A stretch of DNA of 64,000 bases from Bradyrhizobium sp. AZCC 1719 (GCF_036924525.1 NZ_JAZHRU010000001.1:5299001-5363000); one strand, 5' to 3'. Counted from the stretch's first letter, positions 16,690-24,654 are shown. Translations and numbers: made by a program. The notes: generated by a model not told the origin, from the letters alone.

Positions 16690-16926
16690 TTAGTAGACCT
16701 GGCGATGCCGCTGATAACCTCCGAAATATGGATTGATGACGCACTGTGCCGAGCGGCCCGATGCCGACGCGTTGCATTGAGGCAGCGACGTGTAGCGGCA
16801 TTCGTAGTAGGTGGCCGGGCCATATACCCGCAGGCAAACCGGATAGGCCGGATCGTATGTCTGGGCGGCCACCGGCCCTATTGAGACTATTCCGATAGCC
16901 AAAATCGCCAAGGCAAGAATGCGCAT
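16690..16926 (-). CDS. DUF3551 secreted protein
   Basis: A 78-residue DUF3551 protein, an expanded Bradyrhizobiaceae family of unknown function. The signal peptide MRILALAILAIGIVSIGPVAA is followed by QTYDPAYPVCLRVYG, YYECRYTSLPQC and CVINPYFGG, with four conserved cysteines (probably two disulfides in the periplasm). The ATG at 16926 has a GGAGG ribosome site. It is a single gene. Confidence 0.85.
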   Translation of the reverse strand: MRILALAILAIGIVSIGPVAAQTYDPAYPVCLRVYGPATYYECRYTSLPQCNASASGRSAQCVINPYFGGYQRHRQVY

Positions 16927-16944
16927 CAGAGCCTCCTTCGGCAT

Positions 16945-17080
16945 TCACTCCAAGACCTCATACTCGAGGCCACAGCTTCCGGATCGTTCTCCTCGAACCA
17001 TTTTTCCGCGGCGTCCTCGCTCGCAAACCTTGCCACCAACTTGATTGCTTGGGCGGACAAGTGGATGCTGGAGCCTGCAG
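16945..17080 (-). pseudogene. Frameshifted gene relic (AEKWFEEN family)
   Basis: Minus-strand reading gives ASEDAAEKWFEENDPEAVA and then a frame slip: EYEVLE-stop follows in the next frame. The related fragment at 23941-24036 reads AAEKWFEENHPEGVAFEYEV then LE-stop without the slip, so one base has been lost here. No start codon with a ribosome site is seen. Confidence 0.6.
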
Positions 17081-17094
17081 CAGCGCCTTACTTT

Positions 17095-17286
17095 TTAGCT
17101 GACAATCTCCCTGACCTTGATGCCGCGCAAGGCCTCGATGCAGTCAGCCACCAAATGCAAGAACTCTTGCCGCTTTATGCGCTTCACCTGACGTCCTTCC
17201 ATATTAATTAGAATGAACCTCGCCATGTCGTGGGCGACTTCAAACTGCGATTTGCCGGTAACCTCAACGTCTATTCTCTCAGCCAT
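17095..17286 (-). CDS. Hypothetical protein, 63 residues
   Basis: A small soluble protein with strand-helix pattern (MAERIDVEVTGKSQFEVAHD, then helical RFILINMEGRQVKRIKRQEF). The ATG at 17286 has a GGAG ribosome site. Its start overlaps the stop of the upstream 50-residue frame by eight bases, which itself overlaps galE, suggesting one transcript. No family recognised. Confidence 0.6.
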   Translation of the reverse strand: MAERIDVEVTGKSQFEVAHDMARFILINMEGRQVKRIKRQEFLHLVADCIEALRGIKVREIVS

Positions 17287-17431
17287 TTCGCTCTCCGCTC
17301 GTTGTAATTGGAAGGCAGCGGTCGAGGACTTTCGAACGACGAAGCGCCTCACGCTTCGCTCGAATGATCCCAGCTGCGCCGAGCACAGCGAGGGAAGCGA
17401 CGAATATCCGCTGCAGGGCGCCGCCTGTCAC
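17279..17431 (-). CDS. Possible 50-residue membrane protein coupled to galE
   Basis: GTG at 17431 overlaps the galE stop as GTGA. The product would read MTGGALQRIFVASLAVLGAA and then GIIRAKREALRRSKVLDRC: one transmembrane helix and a basic tail. Its stop overlaps the start of the next gene. Such 4-base overlap is typical of translational coupling, but there is no homology support. Confidence 0.4.
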   Translation of the reverse strand: MTGGALQRIFVASLAVLGAAGIIRAKREALRRSKVLDRCLPITTSGERNG

Positions 17432-18555
17432 GCCTGTTTGCTCGTCTCCGAGGCGTCCTGCGAGGCGCGGAATGCGCGGCTCGACCGAGACCTGCTGACC
17501 CAAACGGTCCTAGGTGGCGGATTTCCGCTGTTGGGGTGAGGCAGGGCCGTAGTTGCCAAGCGCTGCGTCGCGTTACCTTGTGCCAATAGTTTGCGTTCCC
17601 AAGCGAGCGCATGGCGGACGATCAGGGAAAGATCATCCCATTGGGGCCGCCAGCCCAGCAGATCGCGCATCCGCTGCGCCGACGCCACGATCTCCGCCGG
17701 ATCGCCAGGCCGGCGGGCGGCAAGTTCGACGGGAAAGTCGTTTCCGGATTGGTGCTGCATGGCCTCGATCACCTGCAAGACCGAAAAGCCGTGGCCGCAG
17801 CCGCAATTTAGCGTCAGGGACTCTCCACCACCGCGCAGGTATGAAAGCGCGTGACAATGAGCGTTTACGAGATCGCTCACGTGGATATAGTCGCGAATGC
17901 AGGTCCCATCAGGCGTGGGATAATCGGTGCCGAAAACCTGCATCTTCTCTCGCAGACCCACGGCGGTTTCCGCTGCAACCTTGAGAAGATGCGTTGCCCC
18001 TCGCGTTGCCTGTCCGGTGCGCAGAGCAGGATCGGCGCCTGCTACATTGAAATATCTCAAGATGACGTAGCGCAGGCCGTGAGCGCGTGCTGCATCGCGC
18101 AGCATTGTTTCAGCCATGAATTTGGATAAGCCGTAAGGTGATAGGGGCGCGACGGGCGTCTCTTCCGTGACAGGATTTGCCGGCGGATTTCCGTACACCG
18201 CCGCCGTCGACGAGAAGATGAAGCGCTGCACTCCACTCCTGATTGCGATCTCGAACAGGCTTCGGGAATTTTCTGTGTTGTTGCGATAGTATAGAAGGGG
18301 TTCGGCAATTGACTCCGGGACAACGACAGAAGCCGCAAAATGAATGATCTCCGAAATCCCATACTTCGCGATCAGCGCCGCAACTCGCCGCTGATCCCCG
18401 ATGTCCTCAACGAAAACCGGAACTCCGGATGGTATTGCCCATTCGCACCCCGACGAAAAATCATCGATCACGACGGGCTGTTCGCCACGATCAACGAGTT
18501 CGTACACCATGTGGCTCCCAACGTATCCGGCACCTCCGGTGACAAGGATCGCCAT
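17428..18555 (-). CDS. galE: UDP-glucose 4-epimerase
   Basis: Cytoplasmic NAD-dependent SDR that interconverts UDP-glucose and UDP-galactose for surface polysaccharides. The Rossmann motif TGGAGYVGSH is at residues 6-15; the catalytic Ser-Tyr-Lys set appears as FSSTAAVYG and SPYGLSKFMAE; the ILRYFNVAGA segment is typical. The enzyme core ends near LAWERKLL (about residue 327). A further 45 residues rich in Arg, Ser and Pro follow, longer than usual GalE and possibly the result of an old frameshift. It is next to a glycosylation cluster but separated from it by IS256 debris. Confidence 0.93.
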   Translation of the reverse strand: MAILVTGGAGYVGSHMVYELVDRGEQPVVIDDFSSGCEWAIPSGVPVFVEDIGDQRRVAALIAKYGISEIIHFAASVVVPESIAEPLLYYRNNTENSRSLFEIAIRSGVQRFIFSSTAAVYGNPPANPVTEETPVAPLSPYGLSKFMAETMLRDAARAHGLRYVILRYFNVAGADPALRTGQATRGATHLLKVAAETAVGLREKMQVFGTDYPTPDGTCIRDYIHVSDLVNAHCHALSYLRGGGESLTLNCGCGHGFSVLQVIEAMQHQSGNDFPVELAARRPGDPAEIVASAQRMRDLLGWRPQWDDLSLIVRHALAWERKLLAQGNATQRLATTALPHPNSGNPPPRTVWVSRSRSSRAFRASQDASETSKQA

Positions 18556-18699
18556 TGCTGCTGCCTTAGGGGACCTGATTTGAACTTTGGAACAAAGTTC
18601 CCTTCAGGCGTGTTATGAAGCTCATCGGACAACACTTGAGGTGCGCTGGGAGTTCGTTCCCGATTAGGTGGTTGAGCGAGATTTCTGACGTGATGCTGC

Positions 18700-18794
18700 G
18701 GCGGTGTCGGCCGAGGGCAGAACCGTCTGCGTCCTAATTCGTGGCTTGAATTCCTGGTGGAGCCGCTCGATCGCATTGGTGGTACGTAGCGATG
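18700..18794 (-). pseudogene. IS256-family transposase fragment, minus-strand part
   Basis: Reads SLRTTNAIERLHQEFKPRIR and then TQTVLPSADTA, the C-terminal region typical of IS256 (mutator) transposases. The frame has no start and no catalytic DDE part. The next residues of the family are found on the opposite strand starting at the same base, so the element is broken and rearranged. Confidence 0.75.
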
Positions 18795-18880
18795 CTCTCG
18801 CCTCCGGCCAGATCAACATGCGCAAGGTCGATGGCTGGCAAACGCTCGCCACCGCGCCCATCGATCAGCCAAGTGACCTT
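18794..18880 (+). pseudogene. IS256-family transposase fragment, plus-strand part
   Basis: Reads ALASGQINMRKVDGWQTLAT and then APIDQPSDL, the extreme C-terminus of IS256 transposases that normally follows the SADTAA segment. Here it lies in inverted orientation directly against the minus-strand piece. This shows an inversion or fold-back event at about 18794. Confidence 0.75.
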
Positions 18881-18987
18881 GTCCTCTCAAGAGATAGCTT
18901 CAAGCGGCCGGCGATTCCGCGTCGCGAACTCCCACCACATTCCGGACGGCACCAGCGCGTCGCCATGCAACCGGTTAAGGACGATGC

Positions 18988-20685
18988 ATGGCGCTTGAAC
19001 GGGTGAATGGCGACGGCTCTGAATTTGCGCGGCCGAAACTCGGCCTCGCATTTGCTGCTCGTCATGCGGAGACGTTGCTCGTGCTCCTTGTGCTGGGCGT
19101 GGCCTTGGTCATCGGGCTTGCGACCGCCGCGGATTACGGGGTGTCGACTGACGAATTCAATACGGACGATTACGGCCCAAAGGCGCTTGCCTGGTACGCG
19201 AGCGCCTTTAGGGACCGGTCTCAGTTCGAGACGGTCGAAGAGTATCTGTGGATGTATGGACCGTGGTTTCAGATGCTCATCGCGGCCGTGCAGTCGCTTG
19301 AGCTCGCGAACCCGATCACGGTCCGGCACGCCATCACCTTCCTGTTCGGCCTCGCTGGGCTCGCCGCCGTCGTGCCGATAGCACGGCTCACGGTCGGGTA
19401 CTGGGCTGGGTTGACGGCGCTCGCCCTGTGCCTGCTGACCGGCTACCTGTACGGCAACCTGTTCTTCGCCCCGATCGACGTGCCGTTCCTGTTCGCCATG
19501 AGCTGGTCGACGCTCGCGATCGTCCTGATGGTGCGGCAGGAGGTGCCAAGCTGGCGTCTGACCCTTGCGACGGGCCTTGTCACTGGCCTCGCCATTGCGA
19601 CGCGCACCGGCGGGGTGATCACGCATGCCTACCTCGTCGGCGGCATGAGCCTGTGCGCGCTCGAAGCGCTGCTGCGCCATGGCCGCGCGGGCTACGGCCA
19701 GTTGCGCCAGATCGCCTTGCATACGCTGCTCGTCATCCTCGTCGCCTGGCTGACGGCGATTGCGCTCTGGCCGTGGTTGCAGACTGGAAATCCGCTCATG
19801 CGATTCCTCGAGGCCTATCGGCACTTTGCTCCGCTCGATACCTCGTTCGAATTCCCGAACTGGGGCCGGCCCACGTTCACCGACAAGCTGCCCGCCTGGT
19901 ACATTCCCGGACAGCTTGCGGCGCGTTTGCCCGAGGGCTTTATGGCGTTGCTGTTGCTCGGCATGGCGGTCTGGATCGGTGCCGCAGGGGCGTGGACGCG
20001 CGCCGCCCTCGGCGCCCTCCGTCGGTCCGGCGTCGTCGGACTGCGACCAGCCGCCGCCGAGCTCGCGGGATCGCGCGCGGTGCTTGTCGTCAGTGTGGCG
20101 GCGTTCGGACCTATCGGGGTGCTCATCCTGCAGGGCTCGACGCTCTATGACGGTGTCCGCCACGTATTGTTCGTGATCCCAATGCTCGCCATCGTGGCCG
20201 CGCGCGGGCTGACGAGCCTCTTGCCCTTGTTGCGACGCTTCCCGATTGTGCCCGCGGCCCTCGGGGTCGCGCACACGGCCGCTATCGTGGTGACACTCGT
20301 CATCCTGCATCCGCTCGAATATATCGCGATGAACAGTCTGGCAGGCGGCGTCGCCGGCGCTTACGGCCGATTCGACCTCGACTATTGGAGCATGGCGGCT
20401 CCCGAGGCGCTGCGCCGCCTCGAGGGTCGAATTGACGCCGAAGGCCGGTTCGCGGGAGATCCGCCGCGCGTGCTGGTCTGCCTGGGCTGGCGCGAGCAAC
20501 TGGCCGGCGTGATGTTCCGTCGCAACTGGATTGCCGAAACCGATCTGCAGAAGGCGGACTACCTGATCGCCACCGAGCGCTGGCCGTGTGCCAAGGGCAC
20601 GTCGGCCGTACTGGTTGATGAGGTCACGCGATTTGGCCGCTCGTTCGCCCAGATCTACGCTACTCGTCGCGGGCTCGGCGAGTGA
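18988..20685 (+). CDS. GT-C fold glycosyltransferase (GT39/ArnT-like)
   Basis: A 565-residue polytopic inner-membrane protein with about ten helices. The first periplasmic loop carries Asp55-Glu56 (STDEFNTDDYG), the acidic site of GT39/ArnT-type enzymes that use polyprenyl-phosphate sugars. RTGG and FAPIDVPFLF segments are typical of this group. The C-terminal third is a soluble periplasmic part. It probably glycosylates lipid or polysaccharide outside the membrane. It is convergent with an operon encoding GT2, DUF2304 and a methyltransferase, which may supply its donor. IS256 debris lies just upstream. Confidence 0.8.
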   Translation: MALERVNGDGSEFARPKLGLAFAARHAETLLVLLVLGVALVIGLATAADYGVSTDEFNTDDYGPKALAWYASAFRDRSQFETVEEYLWMYGPWFQMLIAAVQSLELANPITVRHAITFLFGLAGLAAVVPIARLTVGYWAGLTALALCLLTGYLYGNLFFAPIDVPFLFAMSWSTLAIVLMVRQEVPSWRLTLATGLVTGLAIATRTGGVITHAYLVGGMSLCALEALLRHGRAGYGQLRQIALHTLLVILVAWLTAIALWPWLQTGNPLMRFLEAYRHFAPLDTSFEFPNWGRPTFTDKLPAWYIPGQLAARLPEGFMALLLLGMAVWIGAAGAWTRAALGALRRSGVVGLRPAAAELAGSRAVLVVSVAAFGPIGVLILQGSTLYDGVRHVLFVIPMLAIVAARGLTSLLPLLRRFPIVPAALGVAHTAAIVVTLVILHPLEYIAMNSLAGGVAGAYGRFDLDYWSMAAPEALRRLEGRIDAEGRFAGDPPRVLVCLGWREQLAGVMFRRNWIAETDLQKADYLIATERWPCAKGTSAVLVDEVTRFGRSFAQIYATRRGLGE

Positions 20686-20732
20686 CGCCAACTTCGGGCG
20701 CGACTTGACGTTGGCAGCTACTTCTTGGGCAT

Positions 20733-21143
20733 CTACTTCTTCGCCTGCAATTCGATCGGGGGCGCCTCGGCCTTTCGGCCCAACATGACCGGGCGACGTT
20801 TTCGCGGCGGGCCTGCCTCATGCCGGCTCTCCTTGGCGCGATCGATCGCGACGGTGCGCGCCAGCCGCGTGATCATATCGAGCTGAAGCCGCAACTTGAG
20901 ATGCAAGTTGAGCATGATGAGCAGGCTGATCACGACCCAGGTGTAGACGATGAGGTCGGAGCCGCGGCCGATTCCTACGAAGGCCGCAAGCGCGGTGGCA
21001 TGCTCCGGCACCCAAACGAAGTAGAGGCCGGCGAGCGCAGCGCCGCTCGCGAGCGGGCCGATGATCGGCACCGTCCGATGCTCCGACCAGGCGTAGACCA
21101 GAACCAACGCCAGAAAGGCCGTCAACAAGAGCTGCGCGATCAT
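20733..21143 (-). CDS. DUF2304 membrane protein
   Basis: A 136-residue protein with three to four helices, then a cytoplasmic Arg/Lys-rich tail. DUF2304 proteins are usually encoded beside a DPM1-like glycosyltransferase, as here, and are thought to anchor or assist it. Its ATG overlaps the stop of the GT2 gene as ATGA (21140-21143), so translation is probably coupled. Confidence 0.85.
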   Translation of the reverse strand: MIAQLLLTAFLALVLVYAWSEHRTVPIIGPLASGAALAGLYFVWVPEHATALAAFVGIGRGSDLIVYTWVVISLLIMLNLHLKLRLQLDMITRLARTVAIDRAKESRHEAGPPRKRRPVMLGRKAEAPPIELQAKK

Positions 21144-21844
21144 CGGTAGAGCCTCCGCGCAAACAGATCGATCAGGATGGCCAGCGCATCGGTGATCCGT
21201 TGACCTTTGCCCAGCGAATAGGCGCTGTACTCGATGTTCACCGGCACCTCGACAAAGCGCAGGCGGCTCTGCGCGATCTGGTGCAGGATCTCGGACGCGT
21301 GCGCCATTCGGTTCTGTCGCAAGGAGATCGCGCGGGCGCCGCGCGCGGTCATTGCCCGTAGGCCATTGTGGGTATCAGTGACCGGCAGTCCGGTGCTCGC
21401 GCGCGTGAACCAAAGCGCAGCGCTGAGCAGGATGCGGCGCGACACCGGCAGATTTGCCGTCGCGCCGGTGAGAAAGCGGCTGCCCAGCGCGAAATCGATG
21501 CCGGGCTGCTCGATCGCCGCGAGCAGCGCCGCGATGGCCATGGGGGAATGCTGGCCGTCGGCGTCGAACGTGACGAGCGCATCCGCACGCTGCTTGAGGG
21601 CGTAGTCGATGCCGGTCTGCAGCGCGGCGCCCTGTCCGAGGTTGACCGGATGCCGGACGACGACCGCGCCTGCGAGCAACGCAACGTCGCCGGTCCGGTC
21701 ACTGGAGCCGTCATCGACCACGACGACCGTGTATCCGGCGCGGCGAATGCCGGACACGACGCTGCCGACCATCGGCGCTTCATTGTACGCCGCGACAACG
21801 ATCCAGGGATTGCGAATCCGGCTGACGTTGAGGCGCTCTATCAT
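21140..21844 (-). CDS. GT2 glycosyltransferase (DPM1-like)
   Basis: A 234-residue cytoplasmic GT-A enzyme. The nucleotide-binding start is WIVVAAYNEAPMVG with VVVVDDGSSDRTG, and the metal-binding motif is FDADGQHSP. The SYSLGKGQ-like end (SAYSLGKGQRITDA) is typical of polyprenyl-phosphate sugar synthases. The expected reaction is transfer of a sugar from a nucleotide to polyprenyl phosphate. The ATG at 21844 overlaps the stop of the methyltransferase as ATGA and is chosen over the ATG at 21865. It lies in an operon with DUF2304 downstream. Confidence 0.88.
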   Translation of the reverse strand: MIERLNVSRIRNPWIVVAAYNEAPMVGSVVSGIRRAGYTVVVVDDGSSDRTGDVALLAGAVVVRHPVNLGQGAALQTGIDYALKQRADALVTFDADGQHSPMAIAALLAAIEQPGIDFALGSRFLTGATANLPVSRRILLSAALWFTRASTGLPVTDTHNGLRAMTARGARAISLRQNRMAHASEILHQIAQSRLRFVEVPVNIEYSAYSLGKGQRITDALAILIDLFARRLYR

Positions 21845-22728
21845 GGGGGGCTCGTATCCGGACATGGTGGCGCCTTGCTCAAGACCACGCGCATCGCGTC
21901 AAACAGGTTCACCGGAATGGCGAACCGGTTGCCGGTCGGGCTGGCCGCGATCTTGCGGCCGAGCATGCGACCGACCTGGAAGGCGATCAGCGAGAACGGC
22001 ACGAATTTCCAGGGGTAATCGGAGCTCTCGACGCGAAAGCCGACCGATTGGGCCAGAGACGCGATGCTGGCGCGATTGAAGAACCACAGGTGCTGCGGAG
22101 GCGTCATCAGGCGCCAGTGCGCGCCGGTCGACCGCGCCGCCAAGGAACCGAAGTCGCCGGTCGTCAGCACGATGATTCCGTCCGGCCGGAGATGGTCCGC
22201 GAGCAGCGCGAGGGCTTCCTGCGGGTCGGGCAGATGCTCGATGACGTCGAGGAGGACGATAACATCCAGGGTGCCAAGCGACTTAAGAGTAGCTTCGCTC
22301 AGCAGGCCGCAGATGACGTTCAAGCCGAGGTCGCCAGCATGGGCAGCAGCCTGGCCCGCCGGCTCGATGCCGCTCACCTCAAATCCCGCGCGGCGGGCTT
22401 CATCGAGAAAAAAGCCGTAGGCACAACCGATCTCGAGCAGGCGGCCCTGTGGCTTGTGGTGCTGGATGAACTCGACCGTGCGGGCGAACTCGCGCCGTAG
22501 CACGGGTTCGGCGCCGCGATAATCGGCGTAGCCGTCGGACTGACGGCCGGAAAAGTAGCCATCGTCATAATAAGCGAGGGGATCGAAGCGCGATGCCTCG
22601 GTGCGTCCCAGTCCACAGTCCCGACATTGAAAGATGTCGCAACCGTTCTTGATGTAAAGAAGCCGATGTGGCGTCGCCCGATTGCACGCGGGACACTTAA
22701 GCGTAAACGCAGCGCGGTCGTTTCGCAT
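21841..22728 (-). CDS. Class I SAM-dependent methyltransferase with zinc knuckle
   Basis: A 295-residue protein. Residues 12-35 hold two Cys-x2-Cys pairs (CPAC and CRDC), followed by a methyltransferase_12/23 domain with the SAM motif LLEIGCAYGFFLDEA, then VIVLLDVIEHLPDP. Such proteins usually methylate sugars or lipids in surface polysaccharide clusters. The first gene of the operon with GT2 and DUF2304. The start MRNDRAAF at 22728 is chosen because the longer frame upstream is Arg-rich and unlike the family; the ribosome site is weak. Confidence 0.82.
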   Translation of the reverse strand: MRNDRAAFTLKCPACNRATPHRLLYIKNGCDIFQCRDCGLGRTEASRFDPLAYYDDGYFSGRQSDGYADYRGAEPVLRREFARTVEFIQHHKPQGRLLEIGCAYGFFLDEARRAGFEVSGIEPAGQAAAHAGDLGLNVICGLLSEATLKSLGTLDVIVLLDVIEHLPDPQEALALLADHLRPDGIIVLTTGDFGSLAARSTGAHWRLMTPPQHLWFFNRASIASLAQSVGFRVESSDYPWKFVPFSLIAFQVGRMLGRKIAASPTGNRFAIPVNLFDAMRVVLSKAPPCPDTSPP

Positions 22729-23005
22729 CAGCACATGCGTCCCCAACGGCGTTTCTCCAGCGCGAAAAAAACGCCTCCGATGCCGAACTGTTCCGCTCGG
22801 CGAACGGCCACGGGGTCGCAGGTTGCTTTGCTGTGTCTGGGCTTCGAATATTGACCCCTTTCGGGGTCCAACCGCAGCCTTGGTCAGAGTCTTATTTCGA
22901 CAATGCCTCAGATGGTTAGGTGCCCCCAAGGGCCCCTAGCCGGGGTATCTCCTAGTGCGGCGGGCCCGGTGCGTTGCGTATTGGCGGGGCCGCTAGCCGG
23001 TCGAT

Positions 23006-23248
23006 TCAACGCGGTATGCACATCATGGATTGCCGACTCCATCGGTGATATGGGCCGCAAGGGGGAGATGGCTGGGATGTGGCCGGGCACACGTTCCGAA
23101 CCGGCAAACCTTGCTGCCATCCATCGCGGACACAAGCCCCTTCAGACGTGCTGCTGCACCCGACTCCACATCCGCCCGCGGCCAAAGCTGGTTCGGCAAG
23201 AACAAAAGCTACAAAGAAGGCCCCAAAATAAGCAAAGCGGATCATCAT
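23006..23248 (-). CDS. Small secreted cysteine-rich protein
   Basis: An 80-residue protein with signal peptide MMIRFAYFGAFFVAFVLAEP and ALAAG after it. The mature part GGCGVGC, then NVCPAT, PPCGPYHRW and a final MMCIPR has six cysteines, a pattern I associate with small GCG-rich Bradyrhizobium exported proteins. GAGGAG precedes the tandem ATGs. Function unknown. Confidence 0.65.
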   Translation of the reverse strand: MMIRFAYFGAFFVAFVLAEPALAAGGCGVGCSSTSEGACVRDGWQQGLPVRNVCPATSQPSPPCGPYHRWSRQSMMCIPR

Positions 23249-23437
23249 GGCGGCTCCTCGCTGTCTTGAGTACGGGTTAGGTTAAATTGGTGCCGTGAAT
23301 ACCGTTCCTTTGCTCTGCTCGGATCCAAGCTGCCGCCGGTGACGCTGGCGGGCTCATTGCGGCCAGCGGCCCCGGCGCGGATACGCAACGCTGCAGCGGG
23401 GCCGCTAATCCAACGGCTTTAGGTACCCTCGCGGGGC

Positions 23438-23473
23438 GCGCTTAAATCGAAACTGACGAGGATCTTCAGGTAC
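23438..23473 (+). repeat. 36-bp direct repeat, copy A
   Basis: A 36-bp sequence beginning GCGCTTAAATCGA and ending GATCTTCAGGTAC. It matches 24217-24252 with one mismatch. Copy B covers the stop and 3' flank of a 30-residue membrane protein gene; copy A carries the flank without the gene. The rest of 23249-23648 holds nothing recognisable. Confidence 0.85.
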
Positions 23474-23648
23474 GGAGCCCGCGACGCGAACCACTCTCGA
23501 CGAATGAATTATTGAAATAGCGGACCCGCCGGTTCACCTAGCAGGCCTCTCGCAATGGGAACGTGCGTAGCACTTCAGCTTGTCGTGATGCGAGCTTTAT
23601 GCTCGACTACCGGCGCGTCCTTTTTTCCAAGTTTAGGGAGAGCTGAGC

Positions 23649-23861
23649 ATGAAGAAAACAATCCTTGTCGGTCTTGCGATCCTCGCTGTCTCCGCTTCTG
23701 GCGCTTTGGCAGCCAAGAAAACGACGAAGCCGAAGGCACCTGCCGCCGCCACGACCACGAACACGGGTGGCGCAGCTCCGCTCATGTTGCACCAGGTTAG
23801 TGCCGCTGACCGCGAGCTATATGAGAAAAATCAACGCGACTCCGGCATGAAGAAGAAGTAG
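23649..23861 (+). CDS. Small secreted Lys/Ala-rich protein
   Basis: A 70-residue protein: signal peptide MKKTILVGLAILAVSASGAL and AA, then a Lys/Ala/Thr/Pro-rich stretch and a charged helix HQVSAADRELYEKNQRDSG. GGGAGAG is the ribosome site. A terminator follows at 23917. I recall similar short proteins in Bradyrhizobium; no function known. Confidence 0.65.
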   Translation: MKKTILVGLAILAVSASGALAAKKTTKPKAPAAATTTNTGGAAPLMLHQVSAADRELYEKNQRDSGMKKK

Positions 23862-23916
23862 AGGGACAAGCTGCTCCAGCGCGCGATTGCGCGCGCTGGA
23901 TGGGCTAAGAAAGTAA

Positions 23917-23941
23917 GGCCGCCTCAGTTGGCGGCCTCTTT
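23917..23941 (+). terminator. Rho-independent terminator
   Basis: GGCCGCC-TCAGTT-GGCGGCC followed by TCTTT, after the small secreted protein gene. Confidence 0.8.
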
Positions 23942-24036
23942 CATTCCAGCACTTCGTACTCGAAGGCCACGCCTTCAGGATGGTTTTCCTCAAACCACTT
24001 TTCTGCAGCGTGAAGGCGACTGCTATCAGCACGTCC
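23941..24036 (-). pseudogene. Gene 3'-end relic (AEKWFEEN family)
   Basis: Minus strand reads AAEKWFEENHPEGVAFEYEV, then LE and a stop, the end of a small protein whose frameshifted relative lies at 16945-17080. Upstream the frame meets a stop within about 12 residues and there is no start. Confidence 0.55.
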
Positions 24037-24098
24037 AGGCGATCACCGTCGCGATCGACCAGTACGCGGAGAAGGTGCTAGGCAACCGCGACTACTTC
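24012..24098 (+). pseudogene. Internal fragment of a small Bradyrhizobium protein
   Basis: Plus strand reads EGDCYQHVQAITVAIDQYAE and then KVLGNRDYF, matching my memory of a small family with HVQAI-V-IDQYAE and GNREYF. It has no start, and its beginning overlaps the opposite-strand relic, so two broken genes are joined here. Confidence 0.5.
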
Positions 24099-24172
24099 TC
24101 AACAAGCCGTCCGACGTTGGTTAGCGCTTGTGGAGCGCCTCTGGCGCAACGCACGGTGTGAGTTATGTCCGA

Positions 24173-24194
24173 TTCACACATGTCGATGTGTGAA
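24173..24194. repeat. Short palindrome
   Basis: TTCACACAT-GTCG-ATGTGTGAA: a nine-pair perfect stem. It lies in the relic region upstream of repeat copy B and could be a regulator site or a hairpin. Confidence 0.6.
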
Positions 24195-24216
24195 AGGCCG
24201 TCAACGCGTTCGTGGA

Positions 24217-24252
24217 GCGCTTAAATCGAGACTGACGAGGATCTTCAGGTAC
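24217..24252 (+). repeat. 36-bp direct repeat, copy B
   Basis: Matches 23438-23473 with one mismatch (G for A). It includes the last codons of the 30-residue membrane protein gene on the opposite strand. Confidence 0.85.
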
Positions 24253-24337
24253 CGGGCGGGAAGTAGTGCCGCAGCACCAGCCGCAGCGCGATGTAGAGGG
24301 CGACAACGATCGCCGCGCCGATAATCCAACCATCCAT
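24245..24337 (-). CDS. Small membrane protein, 30 residues
   Basis: Reads MDGWIIGAAIVVALYIALRL and then VLRHYFPPGT: one transmembrane helix and a short basic, Pro-rich tail. The stop lies in repeat copy B. Similar short proteins occur in Bradyrhizobium to my recollection. Function unknown. Confidence 0.6.
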   Translation of the reverse strand: MDGWIIGAAIVVALYIALRLVLRHYFPPGT

Positions 24338-24432
24338 GATAACCCCGTCACTGCGCAACTGGTTTGCAGACACAGTGCAGACACAAGGGGTTTTCGGTGA
24401 TCTTAGAGATTGGCCTAAGTGCTTGATTTCAT

Positions 24433-24508
24433 TGGTGAGCGCGGAGGGACTCGAACCCTCGACCCCATGATTAAAAGTCACGTGCTCTACCGCCTGAGCT
24501 ACGCGCTC
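24433..24508 (-). tRNA. tRNA-Lys (anticodon TTT)
   Basis: A 76-nt cloverleaf read on the minus strand. The acceptor GAGCGCG pairs with CGCGCTC; the D arm contains AGCTCAGGCGGTAGAGC; the anticodon loop is CTTTTAA with anticodon TTT; the T arm is GAGGG-TTCGAGT-CCCTC. The discriminator A and CCA are encoded at 24433-24436. Bases 24509-24654 beyond it hold no gene. Confidence 0.97.
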
Positions 24509-24654
24509 ACTTGCCGCGCTGTGTAGGGGGCGGGCCCCTGCGGGTCAATAGCACAAGCACGGCAAATTCGTGGTCTGCTTGATCCCAATTCTCTTTAGCT
24601 AGCTAAAGGTTAGTTCGGAATCTTCAACTACCCGTCGCCAATCGATCCACGGTG

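Noticed and set aside
18865..20691. Open frame of 608 codons opposite the GT-C gene
   Set aside because: A composition artefact (Arg/Gln/His-rich); the plus strand encodes a clear membrane enzyme.
24433..24508. tRNA-Lys as attachment site of an island
   Set aside because: No second copy of the tRNA 3' end and no integrase are found in the window; the nearby 36-bp repeat does not include tRNA sequence.
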